Shown: piece after piece, positions 25,890 to 38,412 of the stretch
Layout: the number at the start of each line of letters is the position of its first letter
Numbering within the stretch: position 1 is the stretch's first letter
NCBI GenBank assembly: GCA_013399305.1
Contig: VXAI01000088.1
Span: forward strand, 162,979-226,978
Direction of reading: 5' to 3'
From: Rostratula benghalensis
Taxonomy: Eukaryota > Chordata > Aves > Charadriiformes > Rostratulidae
DNA: 64,000 nucleotides
Notes under the pieces: model-generated
Seen by the model: only the letters and a program-made list of their open reading frames with translations
The model's database searches: none
Told to the model about the DNA's origin: nothing
Made by a program: the position numbers and the translations under genes

Positions 25890-27492
25890 GGTGTATTAAG
25901 AGAGTTGCCAGAAACATTTTAAACTTTGCTTTGCAGACTAGGGAAACCAAATTTTTAATTACGCCATAAAAACAGGATTTCAGTTTTTGTTTCCTGTGAT
26001 TCTAGTAGCCCTTGTGCCCGATTTCCTCCAGTTCTGTATGGGATGATGCTTTCATGAGGCTGAATTGAAGCCTCGGAGGAAAGTAGTAATAATTACTATT
26101 GGTCTTAATATACTTTTCCTGCAAGATCATAGAACGACCACAGCTTTAGCCAATTCAGAACTGGAGACAGTTGCTTATCTACTGCTAAAGAAGAGAAAGA
26201 TTGTAAACTGGTATTTCTAATGCAACATTGCTTTTATTTGGAAGATATGTACTGTAGAACTGGGAAGAAGAGCATCCCTTCATAGTGATGTTGGCAACGA
26301 CGTGTCTTTCCTAGTATAAAAATAGCTTGTTCTAAATTTTCTTGCTTTGAATGTATTGAGTGCTGTTTTATTGACACTTTCATACACAAAATACAGCCCT
26401 AAAGGAAAGTCTTGACTTTGTCATTTTTCCCTTAATTAAGATACCTGTATGGTAAAACAAACTACCAAAAAGTTTTCAAAGAGACCCATTTTAATTCCGA
26501 GTTAAACTGGTTGCCATTTAATGCCATTGTCATCCAGAGGTGGATTAGAATCTTCTTTTGCAGCAGTAATTTAGGGATGAAATCCACCCATCCTACAGCA
26601 GAATTGCACCAGCTAAATTTTCATCCTAAGAATAAAGATTTTATAGCAACAGTACCACTATAAAATGCACAAATGCAGGTTATATCATATGCGTGAAATC
26701 TCAAAATTGTCATAGTAAAGAAAAAGATTGCAGCATCATCACATGTATTCAATCGTTTTTGCTGGCTGTGTTTTGGTACCATTGAATGCTGTGTCTAACT
26801 CCTTATAAATGTAGTAATCAGGCATTCATTCATGTTGGCTATAGAAGCTAATGGTTCCCTTTTTGGGCACAAAGAGCTGAAATACATTGTGTGTGAACAT
26901 AAACAAAAGTGTTTGATTACCATTTGCATATTTAGTACGTTCTTTTAACAGATGTGAAGACAAAGTTTACAGTGCTTGTCTATTACTGTTAAGTATTTGA
27001 GATCCGTTCAGGAATATTGTCTTCTCATTGTTGCGAGTTTATTTAGGGGAAAGTTGGACCTCTCTGGAGGGGTCTTAGACATCATGATTTTCGAGAGCAA
27101 ATTACTCTCGTGCATATAGAAAAACAAGTGAGCACATCCAAATTATTTTTTAGGTTTCACTTAAATTGCACTGTAGTACTTACGATATAATTACCCTTGT
27201 TTGTACTTTTTCATTGCTGCTAATACGTAGAATTCCAGTGGTCACAGCTCAATTTAGCAGAATTTATCCCAGAAAGTTAGCGAGAGTCTAACTTAGCCAC
27301 CGAAGTGAAAAAACCAGAGATAGACCGTTTATTTATGTTTGCTTGTTCTTTAAAAAGACATATATGGGTTATTGATTACATAGTGGTAATTCTACATGGC
27401 TTTGGGCTTTGATGGTATTAATTGCTTGCTATGAAAGAGTGATTTAAAGGAAAAAACACTCTGTATTATTTAACTTAACACATACAAAGTCT

Positions 27493-27942
27493 TCATTTGT
27501 AAACTGTGTTCTGAAGGAAGGTCAAGAAAAAGGCAAAATGTTTAAGGGAGACAAAATAAGAAGCAACAGAGGTCATAATAGACTTCAGCTTGTGGTACGT
27601 GTAAGAGCATAGCATGAAAACAGGGCAACTGGGTCCTGTTCCGTCCTCAGAACACACTCCCAGCTTTCCAGCAATTTGCAGTTTGGGGATTTCCTCAGGC
27701 ACAGTTATGTGTATATCTTGTGTTTTCCCAATATTTAAGTAATACATTTTCTTTCTTTGAAATGCTGTAGTTAGGCTGGAGGCTGCTAGGCTTTGATCTA
27801 GATGATACAGTTCATGGGAAGCAACATTTGTGGTTTCATACTCTTGAAATTTTTTTTTTTCAGGTGAATTCTTGTGCCTGCTAATTTTACATGTTGCTGT
27901 GGTTTCTAAACATATGATAAAATGAATTTCAATTCTATGCAT
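27493..27942 (-). other. Antisense 149-codon open frame, unrecognised
   Basis: This minus-strand frame starts with a real ATG (complement of 27940-27942). It stays open for 149 codons in otherwise non-repetitive intron 12. I recognise no domain. The translation is rich in Ser, Thr, Lys and aromatic residues, as expected for antisense AT-rich intron. The context around the ATG is weak (T at -3). I cannot tell it from a chance frame and do not call it a gene. Confidence 0.12.
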
Positions 27943-28856
27943 TCACTGTACTTGAGCTATGTGCTTAGCATCATGAATGATCTCATACCTTGTGCATTTA
28001 TCATTAGTTAAGAGATTAACTTAAAGAGAGTTCTGATAAATTTGTATTTATTTGCTTTGTATAAAAGTAAAACCCTGTATTACTGAAAATTTTCTGCAAT
28101 TCTTATACAGCAGTTACATTACCCATTTTCATCTGATTTAAATGTAATGATACATTATCACATCTAAAAATACTAGGTTTCCTTTCCTGTATGAGAGATC
28201 AGTGTATCTGTTAGCACAGTAGCAACCAGCAATCCTGTTTAGATTGTCAAAATGTTCAGATATTAATTGAGTGCAGTGCATTTGTATCTGCAGCCTTCTG
28301 CTTTGTCAAAGTAATCTTTAGTTCAGGATTCAAATTTTTTCATATTTGCTAATTCTCTGCATTGTTCACATATTCAGCAGCAGAATAATATAGGGGACTA
28401 TCTCATGATTTAATTTCAAGTAGTTCTTCAAATGACTAGGATGAAAAATGACGCAGTTAGGCTTTTTGTTTAAATACATTGCAAAGTGATTTTAGTATTG
28501 TTTAAATGATGCTATTCTTAAGTGCAGAGTATGGCAGAAGTAAGTGTATTGCTTTTAGTCAGCTGCCTTATGTTACATTATTTCACAGAAGATTGTTTGG
28601 AAAATTGGATGGAGCTCAGATCGCTGACATGGTTTATACAGATGGGAAAGAATAGGCTAATATTGCACACAAATAGAGAATGAGGTAGTAGCCAGTTTAT
28701 AAAATGTAAGGCAGTTTCTTAGCATAAGCTGCTGAGGGTTTTTTTTGAATAATGTTAGTTTCAGATTTTCTAGTGGAGAAATTTTTTTTCCAGATCATGC
28801 AGAGATTAGAAAACCCAAACTGTAAAATATGCTGAATAACTCTGCAGTGCAGAACA

Positions 28857-28910
28857 AAATTTTTTGACAAAAAAAATGTTGACAAAAATTTTTTGACAAA
28901 ATTTTGTCTT
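28857..28910 (+). repeat. local repeats of TTTTTTGACAAAA
   Basis: The element TTTTTTGACAAAA appears at the start and again near the end, with a shortened GTTGACAAAAA copy between. Because AAAATTTT is self-complementary, the stretch can also fold back. It probably arose by slippage. Confidence 0.6.
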
Positions 28911-30622
28911 AACAACTGATCAGGAAAATAGATTAGTGCTATAGTTTAAGTGTAAATATTTAAAGTTTAAATGCATACCTTGAAATTCATCATCTGGCTG
29001 TTTTTATCATCTCTCTTCCCTGTCCTTCCTTCCTCATACACGTGAAGTTTTACATAATTCTTCCCTGTAATTTCTGGCTTTTGAAATAGGACTCCCACTA
29101 CATTTTGTTTTCAGGTGGAAAAATGGGTCATTTGATGCTGAATACTGTTTCCCTGACCCTTTCTTATTTGTAGGATTAAAGCAGAAAAACTGTATGGATG
29201 CTTAGTTTTAGATTACTGGAGCTACAGTAACGTAGCCATATGTGAGGATGATTAAAGTGCAGATTAAGCTTTGAAGGGAGGAGTTTTTTTAATATCTGCA
29301 TCTATTTTACATAGTGCTGTATGTTTTCAGTTGGCCACATAGATATAATCATGCTGTTTAAATTAACTGACAGTGTTCTGGAAAAGAATTCTGCTGCTTA
29401 CGTGTGCTTTTTATAATAAAAAATATAGATTATTTTCTTCTTTAAGGTACATGTGTTTATAATTTAACAGTTCATTATTTCTTCATGCAGAGGAGTGTTC
29501 CAGGGTCTCAAGTACAGCACATTTTAATAATTCTCCATGGAAATGTAATTGTGGCTGATGATCTTGACCTTTCAGAATTTCAGTGTAACTTTGTGCTAGC
29601 TTCAAACCTGTGTACTCAGGGTATCTTATTACTTTGTCACTGATATTAACACTTCTCAATTTCCTTTCCATTATCCAGCTGCAGTGTAGAGTGCCTCACT
29701 AATTGAGGTACAAAGCTTAAATCTCTGCTGTCTTGAATACACTGTGTGGATGTCAACAGCTTGCTCTTTGGGTATTTCATTGCATAACTTTTAGTAACCC
29801 TACCAGCATGCTCCAGATACGGGATTGTGTCTCTCATGGATCAGATTTAAAGCTTGGATGTGTTCTGTGCTGAAAACAGCCCCTGTATGTCTGAGTAGTT
29901 GCACTGGTGGTGGCTGCTGTCTACTGCCATGGCTTGCAGGTTACCCGGCTGCCCAGAGAAACAGGAGAAATGTTTAATTTTGTGCATCTGAAGTGGAATG
30001 GTTGTGAGGAAGAAGGTGTTCTTGTGACCTGCAACAGGGCTGCTAAGCAGAGCCTACAAAGTCTGACATTTCTGCTTTCCTCAGGGCAGGGAAAAAGCAG
30101 TATTTGAGGCCAGTGGAATATTTTGGCTGATGTGGTGTGATTGTAGAGTCTGCTGTCCAGTTCAGAGATCACCAAGTGAGTTCCCAAAGTGTCCAGCTTC
30201 GCAACAGCAGACGGCCTGTCCCTAGTTTGTACGGTGGTTGTGGAAGAAGGCTTCTACCTGTGCTCCAGGTAGATGGTGGTAGCTGGGTCACCACTGCAAA
30301 TCCTGGCGTTGTTCCACAAGGCTGCTCTGGGGATGAGTGTGTGTCATCTGTGACCGACGAGGGGATGGATTTACTGTTTTAGTATAAAGCACTATGTCAC
30401 TGAAAAAATCCTGGCACTTAAATGCCGTTATATTTATGTGTATCCCAGTGGACATCCAGTCACGATATTCTCTTTCACCTGCGATGTAATAAAATTTCAA
30501 GGACTCTTAGATTTAGCTGTCTTCAGGGCCAGAGGCCTCTGACTGCCAGTCTGTTGTAATGTCTGCAACCTGTAGAGCTGCCTAATTTTGTTGATTTCAT
30601 GATGGATAATATTTGTTAGCAG

Positions 30623-31204
30623 CTACAGCAGCAAGTGGCACAGCAATTCTTTAAAAGAAAAGCTGTGGGCAAGACAGGCAGTCTTTCCCGAATTCTTACA
30701 TTTTGATTGCATCCTTGACTTTTTATCCCTCTCTGCTGGCAGAGCCCTAAGCATCTCACTGGTTGGTGAGAACAGATGTGGGCTGGGCTGCCTCTGCCTT
30801 GCACGCACTTGGCTGGTGTATGAAGTGTCTGTGTCAGGGGACTGAAAAGGGACCGCTTTCTTCTTAACCTGCAAGTGTGGAGGGAGACACACACAGCAGC
30901 GTGGGAATTTTTGAACTTTCTGGTCTCGGGAGGACAATGTTGTAATAAGGCTTAGTTGGCATTCTGGGAGAAAACACATGGATTTTAAAATATGCACTGG
31001 GGTGTCTTGAGGATTTTTAAAGTTTCTTGGAACATTATGTTTCTGATTCAGCCTTACTTGCCGTATACTTTCCAAATGCCAGCTAAAGCCTTCCAGTGTG
31101 GTGGTACCCACTGAGTGTGCCCAGCAGGACGTTGGTGGGGGACTCTTAGGGAACATGATCTGAAACAGATGTTTTTTGATGTGAAACTTCAGCAGAGCTT
31201 TCAC
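30623..31204 (-). other. Antisense open frame of up to 193 codons, unrecognised
   Basis: This is the longest open frame in the window. It begins at a GTG, not an ATG; the first in-frame Met (MFPKSPPP) would give roughly 177 codons. The translation is basic and rich in Pro, Ser, Gln and Cys, with no domain I recognise. It sits in a somewhat GC-richer part of intron 12, where stop codons are rarer, so chance is a fair explanation. It is listed because of its length only. Confidence 0.15.
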
Positions 31205-32177
31205 CTAGTTGACTCTATTCTGTATTGCACGCAGTTAGCTCAGAGAGAAAGCCTGAGTGTGGAAAAGCTACATTCAGAGGAATTGTGCTGTTTAGCTTTC
31301 ACACATCTTTCACTGCTGCCTTGAAGTGAGCGTGCTACCTTCTGCTCTGTTTGCTTTGGTCTGTATGCATCCCTAATCTCAGTCTTTTTGTAGAAAGCCG
31401 CGCTGAGGCAGTTTCGTTGCACAAAAAGCAGAAATGGAGTTTACCTTAGCTCTGCAACCTACAGCCAGTGCATGGATATATTGGAAGTTATAGCTGTACC
31501 ATTCACAGCAATGTAAATTGAGGTGAAGCTTGACTGTAGGTTGTCTATTTTAAAGGTCTTTTCTGACAGTGGCTGTAAGAATATGATTGTATGGAACATG
31601 TAAATAACTATAGAATTGTTTCTTTGTGTAAAAAAAAAAAATATTTTCTCATTGATTGACTTTGGTGCTGTAACAGAGATTTGTGTTACAGGCTAAAATC
31701 CAAATATGCTTCTGATTCACGTAATTACCAATTGCTGGTCTGGGTCAGAAGTAGAGGGGCAAAATGGTAACCAGTATTTATACCCTGTTGGAATAAAGTA
31801 TGCTACCCAGAGTTCAAATGTAAACTCACACTCCCCCAAGTACTTTAGAGTTAGATATTCAGGATTCAGTATTGCTCATAGTATGTACCACTAGAAGAGC
31901 ATGCAGACGTGGGCACTGAAGTGTGTATTTGGCTGTTTTAAGCATAGAGAGGGCATAATGAGCTTATATCCATGGTCGTGCTGGCACCTTGGATGAACGT
32001 TCAAGATTGTCCACATTTCTTAATTCTTCTACTTACCTATTCATGAGAATTTGACCATAGAAAATGTTTAAAAAAAACAAACCCAAAACAAAACAAAGGA
32101 AAAATTTCAGTAGCTATATGCCTTCCCTTCAGAGAAACAAAAGTTTTATTGTTTATCTTTTGATTATTCTTTTACAG

Positions 32178-32310
32178 TGAAATAAATGCCCGGCTTGATG
32201 CTGTGTCTGAAATTCTGATGTCAGAATCCAGTGTGTTTGGTCAGATTCGAAATCTTCTTTGTAAGCTGCCAGATGTAGAGAGAGGCCTCTGCAGTGTTTT
32301 TCACAAAAAG
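32178..32310 (+). CDS. MSH3: MSH3 exon 13 (core domain)
   Basis: 133 bp between TTTACAG and GTATAC. The first base completes a serine codon and the exon ends in phase 0. It encodes [20 protein letters not shown], then [20 protein letters not shown] and FHKK. The 'I..RLDAV' helix and 'LPD(I/V)ERGL' motif are hallmarks of the MutS core domain and align with human '[13 protein letters not shown]' and 'KLPDIERGLCS' (recalled). Confidence 0.98.
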
Positions 32311-32329
32311 GTATACCCATAATTACCCT

Positions 32330-32377
32330 AATTTATTATTATTTTATTTTATCTTTTATTATTTTATTATTATTTTC
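32330..32377 (+). repeat. (TTA)n/(TTTTA)n simple repeat
   Basis: A mix of TTA and TTTTA units starting about 20 bases after the exon 13 donor. It is a degenerate microsatellite with no splice consequence apparent. Confidence 0.8.
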
Positions 32378-35300
32378 TAAGTGGTGCCATTCTATCTTAA
32401 TGTACTTCTATAGCTTTTACATGTTTGTTTAAAAATATTTTCCTTTTAACAAGACTGAGGCTGAAATAATAAATGGATGTAACTTTATAAAAGTTATTTT
32501 TAACTTAGGGTAGAATCTTATTTGTTATCTGTGATATGCTGGTAAAAGAAATGTCCGAATGGGATTCCATAATACATACATTTCATTGCTAATGCTGACA
32601 GGAGAAGCATCTATGGTATTCATGATTTAGTGGCTGGATTCAGTGAGATAGGAAAGTGCAGTAGGTCCTTGTGCCTTCAACTATTTCCGTTTAAAACAAT
32701 GCACTGCATTCTCTATGCTTAGCTAAAGTCACACTTGCAACTTGGCTCTAGTTAGCTGTTTTCAAATGAATGTTAATTTGTTTATAAATTCTGTAATTTG
32801 GATCTCACTTGCACATTTTAATAAGAAATACTTGTAATGAGACACTGACAATTCTTAGTTGAAGCAGATTAATGTGCTAATAGCACCTGTGCAGTACTTC
32901 ATGTTCTTTTATTTCACTGTTATATTTAGAGGTTTTGACAGTTGTTTTAGATAAAGGAATAGGTAGGTAGGAGAGCAAAGCTGTAATTTCTTTGGATGGT
33001 ACAGCACAAAGGTGTCCTCTCTCTGAAAATCTGAAACTCAGTTCTTGTATAGTTTTTAAAGCCCTAATGTGTTGCAGTGTTAGGCACATGCAAAGACTTG
33101 TATATTTAAATGAATGGATACAGAGGTCCAGCCATAATGAGATTTTATGCAAAGACGGAGTGTGCACGAACTTCCACATCCTCTCAAGTGTACATTATCC
33201 ACATGATACAATTGTTCTTGCAAAAGAACTGCCCAGGAATTAGATCATTCAGTCCTTTAATAGTTTAAGTAATTTCAGGTTGAGTGGTATGTAATAAGGT
33301 TTGTAGGGATACATCTGTATTTCACAACATCCTGTCAATCCTCCACTGCTATCCTGCGCTACCTATCTTCTATTCTGTAATTTCATTTTATTGTACTAGA
33401 CTGTATCTTTTTCTTCAGGTGTCCCTTTCTGTTTTAGAGGAACTGCTTACCCTTCTCAGATTTAAATCTGGCATTTAGCTGGAATCATTCAGTGGCCCTG
33501 GATTTTCATGTGGTTTTTGGAATGAGGTGACAATGTAGTTTGTCTTAACAGCAGCCACTGTAGCATGAAGATATGTTCAGTAGAACTAACAATATATGTT
33601 GGAAAGATTTGCAGGAGAGGGGCATTGCTCCACCAGAATCCTTAAGAAGAGTAAATGGATAGATGGGGGAGGGGGAAAGGAAATCCATGCACACACTCTT
33701 CCTTTGATGAATTAGCTTCTTGTAGTAAAAGTCTAGTTTCTCATCCATTGCAGACCACTGTGAAGAGCATCCAAAGCAATGAAGATCTTAAGGACTTTGA
33801 GGAGATCACAACGTCCCTGAAAGACAGGGTCTGTTTTGAATAAAGAATCAAAAGCAGTCTCTGGAAAACATTCTGCAGTCTAGACAGACAGTGAATATGG
33901 AGCCTGAAGAAAGGTCCCTGCAAAGCCAGATACATATTCAGGAACTCAGAGTAACTGGTTTTCATGATTTCTTTTTTTTCAGAATATCCAGTAAATGCTG
34001 CCATTTCATTTCCCACTGGGAGCCCTTCCAGTTCTGCTAGTTCCAGATGTCCATCTTCCCCATGCTCAAAATGAGGTTCCCTGCAATTTCATTCCCTCAA
34101 AGGCTTCCAAAACTCTTGAGTGCAGCTCACTGTTGGCTTAACTAAAGGAATATACTGTAATGCAGGCTTGTTAATTCAGTGTCAGCTGCAGGAAAAATAG
34201 GTAAACGTGACAAGTATTTGATCATTCAGGTCCTTTAAATGACATGAGTATTGAGGAGGTATGTTCCATGAGGGGAGACCTGAAGTCCACAGAGGTGGCT
34301 GGATTGTCTCAGTCATTACAAACATCTTTCACTCAGATCAGCCACTGCAGAACTCTTACTGTGTAATGCACTTTGCACCCGTAATCTCTAGAGGAGACGG
34401 GAACAAAATAAGGCAAAACAGTGCTCTGCTGTGGAACTGATTTTGCAAGGCAAAACATCCTTTTAGGAACTCTCTGGTAAATAACATTGTTGTGTATTTT
34501 CCTGGTCTGACCATTAACATTTTTCTAATAAATCTGCTAATGATGCTCACCTGTAGCATCATTCAAATTGGCAATTGTTAATATGACCCTCCACAAGTTC
34601 CCATTACCCCGAACAGAAACCACCAAAATCCATTGCTCTTTTTCCCCCAGGTACGACCAATCTGGAATGAGAACAGCATTCTTGTACTGGGGATTAGGTG
34701 TTACCTTGGAGGTCATATTACTAGCTCTGAGTTTGCCCCAGGCTGGTAAAGGACAATGGGAATGGTTAAGGAGACAAGAACAATGTTCCTGTTGCTATGG
34801 AGAGTGGAATTAATATAAGGACTGATTGTTCTTCTCATTTCCTGCAGCTCCAGCACCTGATGTCTTGCCAGACAAAAATGCTGTCAACAGCAGAATGGTC
34901 TCATCCTTCTCTATGGCAAGAAAAGGGTAGCTGGAGATGAACTGTTTGAAGACTTCTTGCCATCATTCAGGAGTTGACTTCAAAAGGAGACTGGGAGACA
35001 GGGAGTTGTCAAGAGTTTTATCTAAATGGTGCCTGGAGCTGATGCAGAATTAGATCTTTCTGGGTGACACGTTGGCTCAGTGTTTTCAGCACCCGGTTAA
35101 GCCATGCCTGCTAGCCTCTGGAGAGAGCCACCAAATAACAGAATAAAATTTAGGCCACCACATGAATTTCAGGACGCTGGGAAATATGAATGGCAGGACC
35201 CTACTTTTCCTTCTCTCAGTTAGAGCAATGACTGGTTAGCCGTGCCTTGGAGTGCACAGAATGGCAAAGAGCAGTCAGAGACCTGTGCTTGAGTAGGGTC

Positions 35301-36497
35301 TAAAAAGCAGTAGAGAGTAAACATGCCATTAGTACTTCCACTCATGTGTCCTACAGAGCCATCCTGTTAGTGCTTGCTGGTTTCATGCCCGGTTTCACAC
35401 AGTGTGTTTCAGAAGATAAATATACAGGCTTGATCCGTGAATGTTTATCTTATTTTTACCCTTTGCTCAATAAACATTATTTTTTGACTAGAGCTCAGTC
35501 ATCAAAGTGGATAGGAATCATCATGGTCACTGAATTTATGGATCACATTAAAGTGAAGCTGTTTCACTGAACTCCTACACAAGGAGAGAGGTCAATAATC
35601 AGACCTTACTCCTTGTGTAATAAAATGCCATTTCAGTTTGTTCTGCTCCAGCTGTAGGCTCTCCCTCCCTCATTCAGAGTTCCTCAAAAATTGCTGCAGT
35701 TGGGGGGGAAAAAACTGTTCAGTTCTCAATCAGTCCCTGAAAATTTGCTGTCCACTTACCAGGTTGTTCACCTGTGCAGAATAAAGCAGGCAGTTGCTGT
35801 AGAAGGGGTATTTGCTGGGTGACAGCCTACAGGCTGTCTGTGAGATTTGGCTTTCAGTTTTCCAGTGGAAACTCTGCTATCTGACTGTCATGCTCTGACT
35901 CCTCAGAGGAGAAGGGAGCTGGATGATAAACATTTAAAATCTTTCAAGTAAGCTTATCGAACAGAAAGATACTAAAAAAGTGCCCTTCCCTGGAAGGTAC
36001 ATTTGATGATTTATTCAAGATAGTGTGATTTTTCAGAAGATTCAGGGAAAATTGTTGCATTTCTGATTATTTTTTTCTCTTATGAAATCGGTACCTGTTA
36101 TATGTGCTTAGGGAATTAGTTACTGTTTGTTTAAAATGTTTAAAATAAATTCTCCCAATAGCATAATATATTATTGACTTCAGCTACCACGTATCTTCAT
36201 TTTTTCATATTTTTTCTTCTATGATAGCAGTATGCACATCTTGCATATACTATACTTCTAAACTTTTACATAATTTGTATTGCATATATTTTTAGTTTTA
36301 TCATACTAAATGCCAATTTTAGCAAATTTTTTCCTGTTGAGCTGGATAATACAAACAGCGTTGTAACAGGGGACGTAGCAACTTCAAAATTAAATACCTC
36401 ATTTTTCCTAGTATGCTCACTATACTAAAAACATAAAGGTAGTTATTACAGTGGGAAAGGAGTGATAAACGTATGCTGCTTTTCAACTTCCCCCTTG

Positions 36498-36531
36498 GTT
36501 TTTTGGGGTTTTTTTTTGGGTTTTTTTTTGT
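36498..36531 (+). repeat. G/T tract
   Basis: Blocks of G2-G4 separated by T6-T9 (GG T6 GGGG T9 GGG T9 G). Low-complexity sequence in intron 13. Confidence 0.75.
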
Positions 36532-37639
36532 TATTTCAAATGCTTTTAACTTGCAGTGGTCAATGGCTGGCAGCTGTGGGTCTCTGTGGCTCCCTTTTAG
36601 ATCTGCTGGAAACAATTTCACTAATGCGAGCAAGGCTAAATTGCTTTCAGTGTTGCTGGTGAAAGGGTGTTAGACCCAGCATACTGCTGTGTGTGTCTTT
36701 CATGCCTGCTTCCCAGTGGCAGCCATACCATTTTCAGTACAGTTTAATAAACTGCTGGTTGAAACTATTGTTTGGCATCACTGTCAACTCTGAGGTTATT
36801 TTTCTAGTGCCAGAGAAGCTGTAGCTATCATTGACAGCATTTCAAAGCTAGACTTAAAACCCAGCACTGAATGAGCTTGTGAGAATCTTCTGTGAATGCA
36901 AGACTATTAATACTGCTTTATGTTAAACATTTTTACTATATTTTAGAAGCTTCTAACTTACAGCATGGTTATATATTTTTTGTAAGGTTACTTAGGATTT
37001 GAATGGAATCAGTTCCACTTCAATGTAGCCCAGCATTTTGGAATTATTTTTATGCAGCTGTTTCAAGTTATCTGTTTGCTTAAGGAACCATTAAATGGCA
37101 CCATTAAATTTTAGATGTGAAGTCCTGCAGTGTTACTAAAATCAAGCCAGGGGAAACAGCAATACTCTGAATAAGCACAAAAGGGGTGTGTTCACCCTCT
37201 TTCATGTGAATGTTGTGTTTAACAAAGTTGTTAACAGTGAAGCATGCTGAATTTCCCATTCTCCAAAGGTACTGCAGACTGTAGCTCACAGTATTACCAA
37301 GTGGGTTTTAACTCATTAGATGACTGTTATGGTATGTAGGATATCGGGGTTGTTGTGAGAAGTATTGAGTGTGTTCATTAACTATCCTTTGAGAAATCTC
37401 AAAGGGTTACTTTTCAGGATTGTTTATAGTGTCTTTTGTACACAATCAAGTTTGTTGTTTTTTCTTCCTGCTGATTCTTTTATAGGTGACTCTGCTTTGA
37501 AATCTGACTTCCTCCCATTACTGAAGTTTCACTTTCACCAGCCTCACCACCCTTACTGAAGAGCACCTCAGAGGTGTTCTTAAGTACTCTTAGGTTTTTT
37601 TTCCTTTTCCTACCCTCATATGGATAGTGTACTAATTAA

Positions 37640-38412
37640 TCACAGAATCACAGAATTGTCAGAGTTGGATGGGACCTCTAGAGCTGATCCAGTCCCACTC
37701 CCCTGCTAAAGCAGGGTTGCCCAGAGCACATCACTCAGGACTGCATCCAGGTGCCTCTTGAAGATCTCCAGAGAAGGGGACTCTACACATCCCTGGGCAG
37801 CCTCTGCCAGGGCTCTGACACCCTCACTATAAACCAGGTTTTCCTCGTATTTGAATGGAACCTCCAATGTTCCAGCTTGTACCCCTCGTCCTGTCACTGG
37901 AGACCACTGAAAAGAGTCCATCTCCATCTTCCTTCAACCCACCTTTTAGGTACTTGTAAACATAGATGAGGTCTCCCCTCAGCTTTCTCTTGTCCAGGCC
38001 AAAGAGTCCCAACTCTCTCAGCCTTTCCTCATCAGGGAGATGCTCCAATCCCTCCATGATCTTTGTTGCCCGACGCTGGACTCTCTCCAGTAGTTCCCTG
38101 TCTCTCTTGAACTGGGAGCCCAGAACTGGATGAAGTATTCTGGTTGTGGCCTCACCAGTGCAGAGCAGAGGGGGAGAAAGACCTCCCTTGAGCTACTGGC
38201 CACACTCTTCCCTATGCTGCCTGGAATTCCATTGGCCCTCTTGGTAACAGGGGTACATTGCTGGATCATGGAAATTTGCTGTCCACCAGAACTCCCAGAT
38301 CCTTCTCCTCAGAAGTGTTTTGCAGGAGATCCACCCCTAACCCATATTGGTGCCTGGGGCTCTTCCTCCCCAGGTGTAGGACTCTACCTTTGCCCTTGTT
38401 GAACCTAATTAA
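37640..38412 (-). mobile_element. CR1 LINE, 5'-truncated, antisense
   Basis: On the + strand it opens with ATCACAGAATCACAGAATTG, the complement of the CR1 3' tail. Reading the minus strand from right to left gives CR1 ORF2: [14 protein letters not shown], then [20 protein letters not shown], then [11 protein letters not shown] and SSDRTRG, then the 3' UTR. The reverse transcriptase core is missing (5' truncation) and frames are broken. It is inserted in MSH3 intron 13, opposite to the gene. Ends within about 15 bases. Confidence 0.93.
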
